This document shows positions 1 to 13,219 of a stretch of 64,000 nt of DNA, piece by piece. The stretch is taken from the NCBI GenBank assembly GCA_029379385.1, contig CM055617.1, positions 11,999,532 through 12,063,531 of the forward strand, read 5' to 3'. How positions within the stretch are numbered: the first letter of the stretch is position 1; every line of letters begins with the position of its first letter. The stretch comes from Quillaja saponaria (lineage: Eukaryota; Streptophyta; Magnoliopsida; Fabales; Quillajaceae). The notes beneath the pieces were generated by a model. The model was not told the DNA's origin and did not search any database. It saw only the letters and a program-made list of their open reading frames with translations. Made by a program: the position numbers and the translations under genes.

Positions 1-1093
1 TATTTCTCAATCAACATAAAAAAGTTAATTAAAAAAATAAAATAAACAAGCTCACTAGTATATATAATATCATATCTTATTTTAATCTGTGTTTGGATAT
101 GAAACTAATAGATATAAATAAATAAAAAAGATAGGTGAAATATAAACTTCATACAAATATAAAAATAGATTGAAAAATTACAACCTTTTGCCTTATATTA
201 TAGATATATATAACACTAAATAAATTAATATAAAATACATTTAGCTCTTCTAGATTTAAAATGCATATTAGTATTACCCATTAAAATATGAAAAACTAAT
301 TCAATTTTAATTTTTTAAATTGAGAAAAAAAAGTCTAACTACTAAAATAGATTCTAGATAGTTTGGTCCTTCCGACTTTTACTAATTTTACATAGTCCAA
401 CCACCAAAACAATTTCATAATCCATGTAGACCCGACCTATCATCTGAGCAACGATTCAACTAATCCGGTCAAAATTTTAAAACATTGGTTATACTAAAGA
501 TTTCAGGTCATAAAGAGAAAATATAATATGTAAATTTCGAGTTATAGAAACATTCTTAGAATACATACCATGAAATTGGTTTGCATGGCACTGACAACAG
601 ATAATGTGTTTCCTTTCTTTCTGTATCCTTTAAAATATTTTGGTACAAGCGAGTTGTGCAATTCCAGTAAACAATTGCTAGGTAACATGCCAAAAGCTAC
701 CACCAACAAAAGCATTTCAGGGTTTTGGAGAATCTCATTGGATGAGAATTGTAATGCACGCTCAAAATGTAGAGAGCATTGGGGAAAGTTCTACCAGGAT
801 ACAGGATTGTCTAGTATGCATCTGTTGTCATCACAATCAAAACATATCCACGAGAATAAATCAGTCTAAGGTCTGGTTCAAGCCTTGAGACACAACTCAG
901 AAGCTAGCAATAATACACACTGAGAAGATTCAATACAAGGAAGAAGTTTCAAGTATAGACTGGGAAGCTGGCAGGAAAATCAAAATTACAAATATGATTT
1001 ACTTCCCAATCCACTAATTGCCTTTTGTCAGTAAAAATACCATTAAGCATTGTATCACTTAATATAGCACACCGTTTGAACTGTGACTGAGAG
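1..1093. other. AT-rich flank and 3' flank of PDCD5
   Basis: The first ~550 bases are very AT-rich, with no coding pattern. From about 570 to 1093 the base composition is more balanced. Because this lies directly downstream of the PDCD5 stop codon on the minus strand, part of it is probably that gene's 3' UTR and downstream DNA. A 99-codon plus-strand frame at 570-869 shows no recognisable domain and I do not treat it as a gene. Confidence 0.5.
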
Positions 1094-4000
1094 TTAATCA
1101 TCATCCTCAAGAACACTTTGACGCCTCTGAATCTGAAGAAATAAAGCGATACATAACAACAAAGTAAAAATTTGCAATTTTGAAATCACATTTACATAAA
1201 CAAGCTACTCACAAGTAAGAACTTACTGTGACTTTTGTCTGCCTAGATGTTTGGTTGTTTATCTGCTCTAGCAGTGATATCAGCTTCTCTTCAGAAACCT
1301 GTCACATGTAAATACACGAGGAATGCTGAGTTTGTACATCGCTACTGATAATATAAGGTTTAAGCCACATATTTTCCTTCATTTTATAAATGGTACGTCC
1401 TTTTTTCTTCTTGGGGCTATAAACCTTGCAGTATTATTCCACAAGTTCATCAACAAAACTTTTTTGTCACTCACATTCTTTGTATAGCCATAGCATAATC
1501 ACTTTTGCCAAACTTTCATCTCCGGTAGATAGATCTAACCAGTTTGTTATTCGAAAAAAAAAATCCACATCTTCTTTGGCACCAACCAAAATTTCCTGAT
1601 ATTTTTCAACCCTCACTAAACCCATAGCACACTCTGGTGCACTCACCCTCAAGGATTGCACTATGCTTCTATGGCTATCTTTCTTTCCTGTCAAACTACT
1701 TACTTTCCAGACTTGATTATTGAAAAAAATAAATAAATAAATAAAATTTTGCTCAGATGTTGTTGTGCTATGCAAAACTAAACCCTACTTGTGATACCTA
1801 AGGAACCCTAGTCCATTGGTGATAGCTGTGATGTCCATGAAACCCTAAGTGCGATGCTTAGACTTTCTCATTTTCTGTCAATCTCTAAATGCATTGCTTT
1901 ATGTTCCCAGACCCTACCTAAGTCTGATTTCTCAGTAGCCATCATAACATAATCCTACCATTAAAGCGTTATGTCCCTTTCCTAAATCTTTCCCTTCCCA
2001 AACCCACTGATCCATCATAAAAAATATATAATATCATGGGTACTGTTAACAGCCCTGGATAAACCTGACATTTAAACTTTCCATCTTCCTTTGCTCTCAA
2101 AATCAACCCTGACCTAATATACACTAAATCCCTAAAATTTCTAGCCCACTTATGCTTCCTAAAACCGAACCCTAAACTTCAGAACCCTAATCTTTCTTGC
2201 CTGTTGAATTCCTCCGAAAACCCAACCCTACATTGTTATAGTTTTTTTTTTTTTTTTTTGATAAAATACATTGTTATGAGTATGAATTGAGAGAATGTGA
2301 ATTAAAACAAACCTCCTAGCTGCTAGCACCATAAATTTGTTAAGTAACTAACCTCCAGTGATATCTTAAATTAGTTTCTATAAGCTACAACAAGGACGCT
2401 CCTATTCCACATTTAATAGAGCTTTAGTCAATTTTTATCTTTTCTCAGTGACATAACCAGAAAAACACTAGTTGGCCTAATGATAAAAATTAGATAGTAA
2501 GTAATATGTGATTTTTAAAAATTAAAGTACAGAAAGAATAGTTACAAGAGAAATCGAAAACAAAAATAACTGTCTACTGAATGTCTCTGAAAAACAACCA
2601 GAAGACAGCCTATTAAATTATTCATGTAACAGAAGCTTCTACTGTAATAATTATTCCCATAACATGCATATGCACTGCGTCAATATTCCCACCCAGTCAC
2701 ATGAGTCTATGAGTAACACGGCATGAGCTACTAATTTTCCTCAACAAATTAAAGCCCACATAATTCAAATACATACTACTAGCTACTTCCACAAATTGTA
2801 GTTAACTTATGCCAATAGTATGGACTAGCATGCAAATGCAAGTTGAAATACTTAATTGATACAAAAAGGATTGCATAGATCTTACTTGAAAATCAATATA
2901 TTTATGAGGGCCAAAAGTATATTTTACAATCATACAGTAGACTACTATTCCATCGACAAGTAATAAGCATAATATGGATTGAATTACAGATAATTGATCA
3001 TGTTTACGTTCTCAGCAAACTGACCCATTTGAGCAGTCGCAATATAACATCTTCAACACCTCTTGCTTTCTCAGGTTTCACCAAAGCAATCCGGGCAACT
3101 AAACATAAAGAGTAGCAGCAGAGAAAAAGGACAAAACAGAATCAAGTCAATAATATAAAGAAAATGTAAGGATAAAGAAACATAACTACCATGACATTCC
3201 ACCCTGGTGCCATGAAGCAGCTACATATTACTATACCTGCCAGACAAGCCTAACACTTCTATGTTTCCAAAAGGAATTTCTTTATTGCTAGAAAAACATG
3301 CGGGTTATCAAACAAAAAGTAGTTCCAAACATATAGTGTGATGTAATTTTGTCGACTGTGACCCTTATAACGACTGAGTGGGGTGTGACAACTACATCCC
3401 ATTTTTTCTCTATATAACACTTCTGTTCTTTCTTCCTGTAATTTTCAGAGCTACGCAAATGACCCAATGTGGAATAGTAAGAGGGTTCAAGTAGACAAAT
3501 CACAAAAGATAAGATGAAGACCGGGAATAGAATGGGTAACTGGGTAAGTGCAGTAAGGAAAGATATTGATGCCAAAGCTTAAGAAACAAGTGTAGCCATG
3601 AATAGGAGCGAATGGCACACAAAAAAACAAATGGAGGATATCAATTATCATCTAGTTCTGTAATGACTGTAGCTGACCCCAAATATTTCTGATTAAAGCT
3701 TATTGTTGTAGCTGAGGATGGTTAAACATCACGAATTCACGGTACAGATACAGTTGTTCATGTGTACAGATAGTTTACATTTTATCAGGTTTTCCAATCA
3801 GCTTAAAGCCTTTTGTTACCAAAATTTTTTTTAAAAAAAATGGTAGATTCTACTCCAAAGCCTTCTTTTATTCATTCAAAATTCTTATAAATTAATAGGT
3901 TGTTCTCAGCCATAAACAGCATATGTTTGATGCCGATTCTTCATCTGATGCCATTGGTCATAGAAATGGAATAAAATCTCCATCCACTATTTGTCATTGC

Positions 4001-4968
4001 ATTTAAAGCATACCTTCCCATCTAGGAACTAAAACAACCTGATTTCATCCGAGAACAACTAGTATTAAACTAAACTACCAAAAAGAAAATTGAAAGTTGA
4101 TATAACTGCAAACCTACATTTGTTGTTGTCAACGAGGTGATCAGCGATCAGTACAAACTTCTTTTAAACTATCATTTCTAGTTACACATATTGTGTTGAA
4201 CACGAGATAGGGAAATTAGATGATGTTTTAATAGCACATGAATATCACCCAGAAACTGCAAACTTTTTTTTCTCCTTCAGCATTTAATAACATAAACAAA
4301 CAACAAGAGAAATGGCGTCTTCCAACAACTGCTTATCAAATAAATTGTTCTGCAAATGCAATGACTGTCTAATTTGCATACATTCTTAATTACAACTAAT
4401 CAAATGAAAATGGGTAATGAACTTACGTCTTTCTCGTGCTTCACTTGCAATATCTGACTAAGCATCAGCTGCCTACGTTCCTCTGCCTCCCTAAATTAAT
4501 TTCATGCTTCAGATTGCATGTCAATAATCTTACTTGAAAAATGAAAAAAACTGTTGCCAAGACAAACAAATAAAAAAAAAAAATGACCTCTTAGTATCTT
4601 CTTGAACCTTTTGCTGCTCAGAATTCTGCTGATTACCCTATTTATTAAAAGAGTATATCAGTGACCTTAACATAAATGTTCAGCATATAAGCTCTAATTC
4701 TTTCTATATGAAACTTTAATGTGGTGATTGCTAACCATGCCATGTTGAGCCATAAGCTCCTGCATTCTTCTCTGCCTGATTGCTTCTAACTCAGGATCAG
4801 CCTGAATTACGATAATAGTAAGTTTACAAACACAAAACCAGGTAGGTAAATAATTGACAAGTAAATCATTGCTAATCTAAAACTGACCTAAGCTCCATTT
4901 GGTTAATGAGAAAACAGTGAGAAAGAAAAAAAGAAAGGGACTGGAACTTTTCTCGTTAAACGTACCAT
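1094..4968 (-). CDS. PDCD5: PDCD5 (programmed cell death 5) family protein, seven exons, two single-base gaps
   Basis: Small DNA-binding-type helical protein family conserved from archaea to plants; in eukaryotes linked to apoptosis and chromatin or chaperonin regulation. Exons I place (minus strand): 4968-4966 (ATG only), 4801-4736 (ADPELEAIRQRRMQELMAQ), 4637-4588 (GNQQNSEQQKVQEDTKR), 4490-4427 (EAEERRQLMLSQIL), 3098-3008 (LARIALVKPEKARGVEDVI), 1298-1227 (VSEEKLISLLEQINNQTSRQ) and 1132-1094 (IQRRQSVLEDDD, stop). All introns have GT-AG ends and phases agree, giving the family's usual ~128 residues. Oddity: exon 4 (after SQIL) and exon 5 (after EDVILR) each lack one base against the expected reading frame, so the literal sequence runs into a stop in exon 5. 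Either this is a young unprocessed pseudogene or these are assembly indels. Family identity is near certain; functionality is not. Confidence 0.9.
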
Positions 4969-5165
4969 TGAATCGACGAGGAAGAAGCAGTTTGGTGGCT
5001 CTTTGGATTTTGTGGATCCCTGATTCTCCTCCAGAGAGCGAAGTGCCCTTTCCAAGGGACGGCAAGAAATGTGGTTTCCGAGGGTTTGCGTTCGGAAAAC
5101 GCTAATACCAGAATTTTTTGATTTGATGATCCGATTTTCATCGGGTCCCCTATAACAAAAATAAA
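4969..5165 (-). promoter_or_regulatory. PDCD5 5' UTR and proximal promoter
   Basis: Immediately upstream of the PDCD5 start codon lies a GC-richer block (about 4970-5105) that contrasts with the AT-rich DNA beyond it, as expected for a 5' UTR. The ATG is followed directly by a GTACG splice donor, so nearly all of exon 1 is untranslated. The exact transcription start cannot be set from sequence alone. Confidence 0.5.
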
Positions 5166-5699
5166 TACATTAATAAAGTAAATTTGACGAAGCGCACTAA
5201 AATTCAAAGTCGAAAAAGTAACGGTAATATAAAAAAGAAGATAAATGATGTAAACATCTTACTCATAACAATAATATTTGTAACCAACAATGGTGCGGTT
5301 AAGGGAGTACTCAATAAAAACTCATTAAAAAAAATTAGAAATTTGAATTTTTTTGGCAGCGGGTAAATGCTAGAAGAGTTTTTATTAGTCGTGATTGCTG
5401 GCAGAGAAACTTTTTGTTTTGACCTAGATGTAGATGCGATGAGATTCTTCTAAATATAGAATAGTAGTGATATTAGTGTGACATAAGTGCGGTGGAGGTT
5501 TTTCTACTCATAATAGTGACCACTCTCAGTGAAACTGTTTATTTCCGTCTCAACATAAGTGCTCTGGGGTTCTTTCATGTATGATCATGACTATTCTCGG
5601 AAAACTTTTAACTTCAACTCTGACATAAATGTAGTAAGAGTTTTTCTAAATATTGAGATAGTGATGTGGACACAATTTTTCCGGAATGTTTCTATTTTT

Positions 5700-5741
<42 letters not shown>

Positions 5742-6704
5742 ACTTATTAGTTTTTAGTGTTATTTATAAATTTTATTTTCTTTCTAAAATATAATTAAGA
5801 AATTAAATTTACTTATATGTGCAAAAATAAATAAAATGATACCTAATTAGATATAAAAAAAAGTTAAGATAAATTATACTTTTAACCTTATAGTTTACCT
5901 CATATTTCACTTTAATATTTTTTTTTTTGGCTAAGAAATCTTTACTTTAAAAGTATAACCATTGAGTCTTTTAATTTTAAAATTGTGACAATTGGATTCC
6001 TACCTTGACGTAACAATCGATGATGTGTGTGGTCAACCCAAATGAATTAATGGATAAATAAGATATTTACATGACTTGTATACACTCAGCTTAACTAAAC
6101 TAAGTTTAAAATGCAAAATTAGTGAGAGTTGGTTGCATGAAATTTTTTTGGTCATTCACATTGATCTAAGACATTGTTTTTAATAATACCAACAACAATC
6201 ATACCATTATCAATAACTGCTCTTCATATAATTCTTGGTCTCTTTTTGCTCATAAGTTCCATTCCACCTACAATAAATCTAACCACCCATATCCACCCCA
6301 CCACCACCAAGCAATCTTCATAGCCCACCCACCATCAAGAAAGAAAAAAAAAAAAAAAAAACCAGATCTAATTATATAATGTGATAAAGTTACTATCCCA
6401 ATCAACAACTTGTAAAAGAAACGGTATGAAGATTTTTCAAAACTTTCCCATGCAAAATGCCCCGTACCCATTTGTGTTGAGATGTGAAAATCAAATGCCC
6501 TTAAATTTACAACTTCTCCACTAAATTGTGCCATATTTGCACAATGTAGTGAATAAACAAGAATGATGGCCAATACCATAACAAAAGAACCGATTTCGAA
6601 TTCAAGCCACCATTTCCCATGCTACGACTCTTGTAATAAACACAAAATTTACAAAAAGTATGGAGTAAGTTACTCAAACCTTCCTTAGATTTTGTTGATA
6701 TTAT
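5166..6704. other. AT-rich intergenic spacer
   Basis: No coding pattern or transposon termini recognised. It holds a TA microsatellite (5705-5738) and short homopolymer runs, including a poly(A) run near 6342-6360. It separates PDCD5 from the Copia element. Confidence 0.6.
5705..5738. repeat. (TA)n microsatellite
   Basis: About 17 uninterrupted TA/AT units in an AT-rich spacer. Confidence 0.9.
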
Positions 6705-6709
6705 AACCT

Positions 6710-7413
6710 TGTTATGATATTTCAATAATTATTATAATTAAGGATGAAGTTTATGAGGCATATTTTTGAAATTACAATTTTGGGAGTTACAAATTTCAAA
6801 AAAGTTTTAAATGATGGAGTTACAAAAAAAAAAATCAATTGATTTGAATTTGTAACCATAACTCTTAATTGAGTTTTTAAAATTCAGTATTTTATTACAA
6901 TTGAATTGTTACAATTCAATATTTGATTTTGTAACTTATATCATTTAATTTGTTATTTATTTCAATTTTAAAATTAAAATTTATTTTAATTATTATATTG
7001 ATATAAGAGTTACAAATCCTACAACTATATATACCTTACATTCTCACTTTCAATTGCATACACATATATACAACACTATATACATACAATTCTTATAATT
7101 CTATCTTTATATTCTATTATATATTGGGTAAGTAAAGGTGTGGGTACAGAGAACTCGTTTCCTTTCTTGTGCAGAAAATTAAGAGATATACTCTGTGTAG
7201 TAGTTGCCTGGAGACAACGTGTTAAAAAAACTCTGCATCGGTTGAGTAATCACCATGGTGACACAAATTGTCTTAAAGAAAATGACATATTCATGCCTCA
7301 TCTCAGCCTCTACATATTTCTTGATTAAGTTTGAATTTAATTATTTATTTATGGCAGTTTATTTATATTTAATTTTAATTTTTGTTATTGATTATTTGTA
7401 ATACTAACCAACA
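6710..7413 (+). repeat. Copia 5' LTR
   Basis: Begins TGTTATGATATTTC and ends at ACCAACA. It contains a TATA-like CTATATATAC (about 7025-7034). It matches 11922-12609 over its full length with scattered substitutions and small indels. No canonical initiator-Met tRNA primer site (TGGTATCAGAGC) follows it, so the primer site is unusual or decayed. Confidence 0.92.
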
Positions 7414-7479
7414 ATTTTAAAACAATTCGGTTTGGAAAAAAAAAAAGGAACCTATTGTTGAAGTCAAGAATGAGGGAGG

Positions 7480-8390
7480 TGTTAGTGACTTGAACAAACC
7501 ATTCTGCTTTAAAGGAATTTACTTTAAGAGGTGGAAAGGAAAAATGTTGTTCTATCTCAATATACTAAAGGTACCTTATGTTCTAATTGAGAAGAATCTT
7601 CAGAAAGTTTCAACAAATGGTATGTCAGATGATGAAAAGAAAAAATTGAAAAATAGGAAAATGATGAATATAATTGTCGTTACTATCTTCTGAATTGCTT
7701 GGCTGATGAATGTTATTATTATTATGAGCGTAGTTATATTACTGCAAAAAAGATTTGGAAAGCCTTGGAGAAAATATTACACTAAAGAGACTGAAGCAAA
7801 CAAATATGTTGCTAGCAGATTTTTCCGCTATCAAATGGTGGATGACCAGTCTGTTGTTGAACAAACTCAAGAATTTCAAATGATAGCACATGAAGCGAGA
7901 TCTGAAGGCATCTAGATTGATGATAATCTTCTAGTTGCTGCAATCATTGACAAACTTCCTTCTACATGGAAGGACTTCCAAAAAGCTTTATGTCACAAGC
8001 AAAAGGAGACAACATTGGAAAGTCTCATTAGTAGCATCCGTGTTAAGGAGGAAGCTAGAAATCAAGATTTAATCATCACACAGAATGAAAATGGTAATTC
8101 TAATATCAAGGTAAATGTTCTTGGAACTAATGGTAATCTTTTCAAAGGTCAGAACATGAAAAATAATTCCCAACTGAGGCCAAAGAGTAAGCATATGAAG
8201 AAATCTTATAAAAATCCTCACCAAAATAAAGATAATGTTACTAATAGCATCAAAAATAAATGACCACATTTAAGACCCTTTGGTGAAGCATGCTATGTAT
8301 GCAACAAGCCTATACATACTACTAAAATTTTTAAATTCCAGAAATGTGGGCCAATTCCTCAAGCCAACATTACCGAGTAGCCACTTGTGG
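7480..8390 (+). pseudogene. Copia gag (capsid) remnant
   Basis: Encodes the Copia gag (UBN2-type) pattern in several frames: [17 protein letters not shown] near 7510, [20 protein letters not shown] near 7755 and [19 protein letters not shown] near 7940, then a lysine/asparagine-rich stretch. The nucleic-acid-binding knuckle starts as CYVCNKPIH near 8290, but the last cysteine of CX2CX4HX4C is displaced. In-frame stops (for example near 7913 and 8260) and at least one frame change show it is non-functional. Confidence 0.85.
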
Positions 8391-8394
8391 CGAT

Positions 8395-11330
8395 GATCAT
8401 TGAAATAAATATGATTAGAGGGTCCAAGGGTTGGTGGGTAGACTCAGGTGCTATCAGGCATGTTTGCTATGAAAAAGATTGGTTCAAAAAATATGTATCT
8501 TATGATGAGCTAAAAGAAGTGATGCCTGGAGACTCCCACACTATCTCAGTTTTAGGTGAAGGTGAGGTGAAAATAAATTTCATATATGGGCGTGTTCTTA
8601 AACTTATAAATTTTCTTTATATACGCTAGATAAGAAAAAAATTATGTCTTCTTTTCTTCTTAATAAAGCAGGCTTCAAACAAACTATTGAATCTGACCAA
8701 TATGTTATCACCAAAAGTGAAAATTTTGTGGGTGAGGCTTATGCTTGTGATGGTATGTTTAAAATAAATATTGATATGAATAAAATGCCTTCTACTTCTA
8801 TTTATATGTTTTCTTCTACTAATTTATGGCATGAACGTTTATGTTATTTGAATAGTAAATATGTTCAAAGGATGAGTAACTTAGGAATCAATCCTAAGTT
8901 AGATAAAAATTTTGAAAAATGTGATTTTCTAGTTTGACAAAAATTACTAAAAAACCTCACAAAAGTGTCAAAACATCTTTTGAACTTTTAGATTTAATTT
9001 GTATTAATATTTGTGAATTTGAAGGAATTTCAACTCGTGGTGGAAATAGTTATTTTATTACTTTTATAGATGATTTCTCAAAATATGCTTATGTGTATTT
9101 GATGAAAAATAAAAGTGATGCTTTTGAAAAATTTAAATTTTTTTCTAAATGAGGTAGAAAACAAATTTGAATGAAAAATTAAAAAATTTTGTAGTGATAA
9201 AGGATGAGAATATGAATCAAATGAGTATGAAGTTTTTGTACAATCTTTAGGAATTGTTCATGAAATTACTCCTCCTTACTCTTCAGGGGTAGCTGAAAGA
9301 AAAAATAAGACTTTAATAAATTTGTGTAATGCTATGCTTGTTCATGCTAGTGGTTTTTCTAATTTTTTGGGAGAAGCAATTTTAACAGCTTGTTACTTGT
9401 TGAATAGATTTCTTCATAAAGAATCTAATAAAACACCTTTTGAGTTTTGGAATAATCACAAACCAAACTTGAATTATTTTAAAGATTGGGGGTGCTTAGC
9501 TTATGTAAATATGATGGATCCAAAAAGATCCAAAATTGGTGTTTAAGCTTCTACTTGTATTTTTCTTGGTTATACTTTGAATAATCCTACCTGTAGATTT
9601 TTAAATCTTGATAAAAATGTGATTATTGAGTTAACTAATATTATTTTCATGAAAACAATTTCATTTTAGAACTAAGAGTAATGGGGGCCAAGAAATTTTT
9701 AAAATAAATATTTTTGAAATCTCATCTTCTACTCTTTCATCTTATATTGAATTTATGGAACGAAGAAGGAGTAAAAGACTTAGAATATAAAAAGATTTTG
9801 ATCCTGACTATTTAGTTTAATATTAAGGAAGAAACAATTACTTTTCAAGAAGCATTAGCATCATTTGACTCAGTTTTTTGGAAAGAAGCTATAAACAATG
9901 AGATAGATTCACTAATCTCTAATAAAACATGGAAATTAATAGATTTACCTCCAGGTTGTAAAACCATAAGGTGTAAATGGGTTCTTAGAAAACAATTAAA
10001 ACCGGATGGTGCCATAGATAAGTTTAAGGCTAGGCTTGTAGCCAAACGTTTTAAACAAAAGAAGATTTAGGCTTCTTTAATACTTTTTCTCCAGTTACTA
10101 GAATAACATCTATTAGACTATTGATTATTATAACTTCTATGCATAATTTGTTGATACATCAAATAGATGTTAAAACAACTTTTTTAAATAGAGATTTAGA
10201 AGAGGAAATATATATGGATCAACCCAAAGGGTTTATTGTGAATAGGTAAGAAAATAAAGTTTGTAAGTTTCTTATATGGATTGAAACAAGTCCAGAAACA
10301 ATGGCATGAAAAATTTGATATATGCATTTTAATCAAATGAGTGCAATAAATGTTTATGCTATAAATCTATTGGTGATTTTCATGTTATTATTACCTTGTA
10401 CGTGGATGATATGTTAAATTTTTGTTTTAATTTGAATATATTTAAAAGAAACCAAAAAGTTGCTTCACAAAAAATTTGATATTTCTTGGTAAAGCTAATG
10501 TCATTCTTGGCAATAAAATTACTAGAAAAAAATGATGAGATATATTTAGATCAAGCACATTATGTGAAAAAAATCTTGCAAAAATACAATTATGTCGATT
10601 GCAAGCATATGACTACTCCTTTTACATTTAATGTTTATTTAGAACCCACGTACGATGATAGATTTATTGTAAATTAAAACGGGTATGCCAGTATAATAGA
10701 GAGTTTACGTTATTTAACTGATTGTACTAGACTTGACATTGTGTATGTTGTAGGATTACTTGACAGAGTCAAAAGTAAGCTAAATATTAAGCATTGGCAT
10801 GCTATAGAACATGTTATGAAATATCTTAAGGGCATAAATATTATGGAATATTTTATCAAAAATACCTAGTTCTACTTTAAGGATATTTTGATGCTATTTA
10901 GAATACTTTTTTAGGTGATTCCTTATCTACTACTGGTTATATTTTTACTTTGGGTGATGGTTCTATTTGTTGAAAATCTAAGAAACAATAAATAATTGCT
11001 AAGTCAACCATGAAAGCTGAGCTTATTGCTTTAGCTTCAGCTAGTGAAGAAGCCACCTAGTTGAGAGATTTAATACAATAAATTTCAATTTAGGAAAAAC
11101 TAGTACCATTCATCTTAATTCATTGTGACAATATTGCTACCATCGGTAGAGTAAACAATCATTTTTATAATAGCAAGTCCAGATCTACAAGAAAAAAACG
11201 TTGTATGATAAGATCATATTTGAGTAATGGTACTATTCATGTGAGTTATGTGAAATCAAATGATAATCTTGCTGATCCTTTGACAAAATCTTTAACTAGA
11301 GAAAAAAATTAGAGTATATCAAGGAAATGA
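8395..11330 (+). pseudogene. Copia pol remnant: protease, integrase, RT, RNase H
   Basis: Successive fragments give the whole Copia polyprotein order. Protease: WWVDSGA with DSG at 8441-8449. GAG-pre-integrase zinc region: LWHERLCYLNSKYVQRM near 8827. Integrase core: FITFIDDFSKYAYVYLMKN near 9055 and PPYSSGVAERKNKTL near 9272. Reverse transcriptase begins near 9840 with FWKEAINNEIDSLISNKTW; its YVDD catalytic motif is at 10399-10410. The RNase H end carries ADPLTKSLTRE near 11270. Many stops and frame changes occur; the expected first integrase aspartate appears lost (LICINICEFEG). Transcribed on the plus strand from the 5' LTR when intact. Confidence 0.9.
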
Positions 11331-11910
11331 GTCTTAAGCCTAAAGAATAAGAAACTACCTATGAGGATACCCAACCTAGTGATTAGAGATCCTAAAAGCC
11401 AGGTTCAAAAGAAAAAACGAATCATAAAGTAGTTTGGAGGTGTGATGCACAACTAAAAACCATCTCTATGATGTATGTGTATCTATTATGCAATGAAATG
11501 TAAGATTGAGTTATTTTAACTCTTAATGAAATCTGTAGCTCTTATGAGTGGAGTGTCATAAATTGCATAAGTACTCTTGCTGGATTTCACCTATGTGAGT
11601 GTTGGAATGGGGCCGTTCCTATGAGAATTAGGCTAAATTCTCTATAATATTTATGAAATTGAGATAAGCACAAGGCTGTAAAGTGCTGACTTATGAGTTC
11701 AAAATTTGCACCTAGATTATTATGTGCAATATACATTTCTTGAATCCTTTAAGCAGTCATAGTTCATTGTTATACTACCATTATTGACTCTGGACTAAGT
11801 TTTGTAAAAATGATAAGTGAAAGCTCAAAGCATTGCTACTTTCATTAAGCATGATAGTCTATTTTTGTCTAATATTGTATATAATATATTTTTATAATTG
11901 TTATTGAAAT

Positions 11911-11921
11911 AAGTGGGGGAT
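11911..11921 (+). other. Polypurine tract of the Copia element
   Basis: AAGTGGGGGAT directly before the TGTTATG start of the 3' LTR, the usual plus-strand primer position. Confidence 0.8.
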
Positions 11922-12609
11922 TGTTATGATATTTCAATAATTATTATAATTAAGCATGGAGTTTATGAGGCATATTTTTGAAATTATAATTTTGGGAGTT
12001 ACAAATTTAAAAACAGCTTTGAATGATGGAGTTATAAGAAAAAAATTCAATTGATTTGAATTTGTAACCATAACTTTTAATTGAGTTTTTGAAATTCAAT
12101 ATTTTATTACAATTGAATTGTTATAATTCAATATTTGATTTTGTAACTTATATCATTTAATTTCCTATTCATTTCAATTATTATATTGATATAAGAGTTA
12201 CAAATCCTACAACTATATATACCTTACATTCCCACTTTCAATTGCATACATATGTACAACACTATATACATACAATTCTTATAATTTCATCTTTATATAC
12301 TATTATACATTAGGCATGGAAAGGTGTGAGCAGGGATAACTCGACTCTTTTCTTGTGCAGAGAATTGAGAGACATAATCTATATAGTAGCTGAGTTGTTG
12401 TATCATGGGGGCAATGTGTCAAGGAATCTCTACAACTATTAAGTAATCATTGTGGTGACACGAATTGTCTTAAAGAAAATGATATATTCGTGCCTTATCT
12501 CAGTCTCTACATATTTCTTGACTAAGTTTGAATTTAATTATTTATTTACAACAATTTATTTATTTTTTATTGCAATTTTTGTTATTGATTATTATAATAT
12601 TGACTAACA
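11922..12609 (+). repeat. Copia 3' LTR
   Basis: Matches the 5' LTR from TGTTATGATATTTC to a terminal TGACTAACA. A short stretch present in the 5' LTR near 6957-6990 is missing here. The LTR divergence indicates an old insertion. Confidence 0.92.
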
Positions 12610-12614
12610 GACCT

Positions 12615-13214
12615 CTCTTTTATTTTTAAAACCTGTATATACCCTCATAACACTTAAAATTATGAAAGATAAAGTACCTAAAACATCCTTAGTGTATATT
12701 AAGAGACAAATAAAATTTTAAAATTATTCATTTTAATATGTTATTATTCAACTTAAAAGAGATATAAATAAAATTAAATTGACAATCATTCGTAAAATAA
12801 TAATACAACTGAAAAATAAATAAATGCTATTTACATTTGGTAAATACTTCATATTCTTTAAAAACTTATAGTGTATTATAAACAATGTTTTTTATTATTA
12901 TTAATTTTTTTAAAGAATTTTAGGAATGATCAATTATTCAATATCAAATTATATCTTATTTTAAGATTAATAATAAGACAAAAATCATATGTATTTTTTA
13001 TATAATTAGACCATAATGATATTTTAGAAGGTTTATTTTAATTTTTTATGATTTAGGGTTAGTTGTAGCTTGTTTTAAAGTTTGAAGAGAGGTTTGTGTA
13101 AGTATTAAAAATAGATGAAAGTTTGTGTAATGTCAACATAATCCAAGGAAATTAAGTTGAAGTAATTTATTAAGAGTATATAAGGGATAATGAGAAAGGA
13201 TTAAGAGCTTAAAA
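12615..13214. other. AT-rich spacer
   Basis: Lies between two LTR elements. No coding pattern, termini or structured repeat recognised. Confidence 0.6.
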
Positions 13215-13219
13215 GATCT

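Larger units (their letters stand above)
6710..12609 (+). mobile_element. Full-length decayed Ty1/Copia retrotransposon
   Basis: A 5.9-kb element bounded by two similar ~0.7-kb LTRs that start TGTTATGATATTTC and end in CA. Domain order is gag, protease, integrase, reverse transcriptase, RNase H, which is the Copia order. A polypurine tract (AGTGGGGGAT) precedes the 3' LTR. Flanks are AACCT (6705-6709) and GACCT (12610-12614), a five-base target duplication with one mismatch. Frames are broken by many stops and indels, so the copy cannot be autonomous. Confidence 0.93.

Noticed and set aside
570..869. 99-codon plus-strand ORF
   Set aside because: No recognisable motif; it sits antisense to the probable PDCD5 3' UTR and downstream DNA.
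1770..2230. Recurrent ACCCTAA/CCCTA motifs suggesting an interstitial telomere tract
   Set aside because: Motifs are scattered and irregularly spaced within a PDCD5 intron, not in a heptamer array; chance or simple composition is enough.
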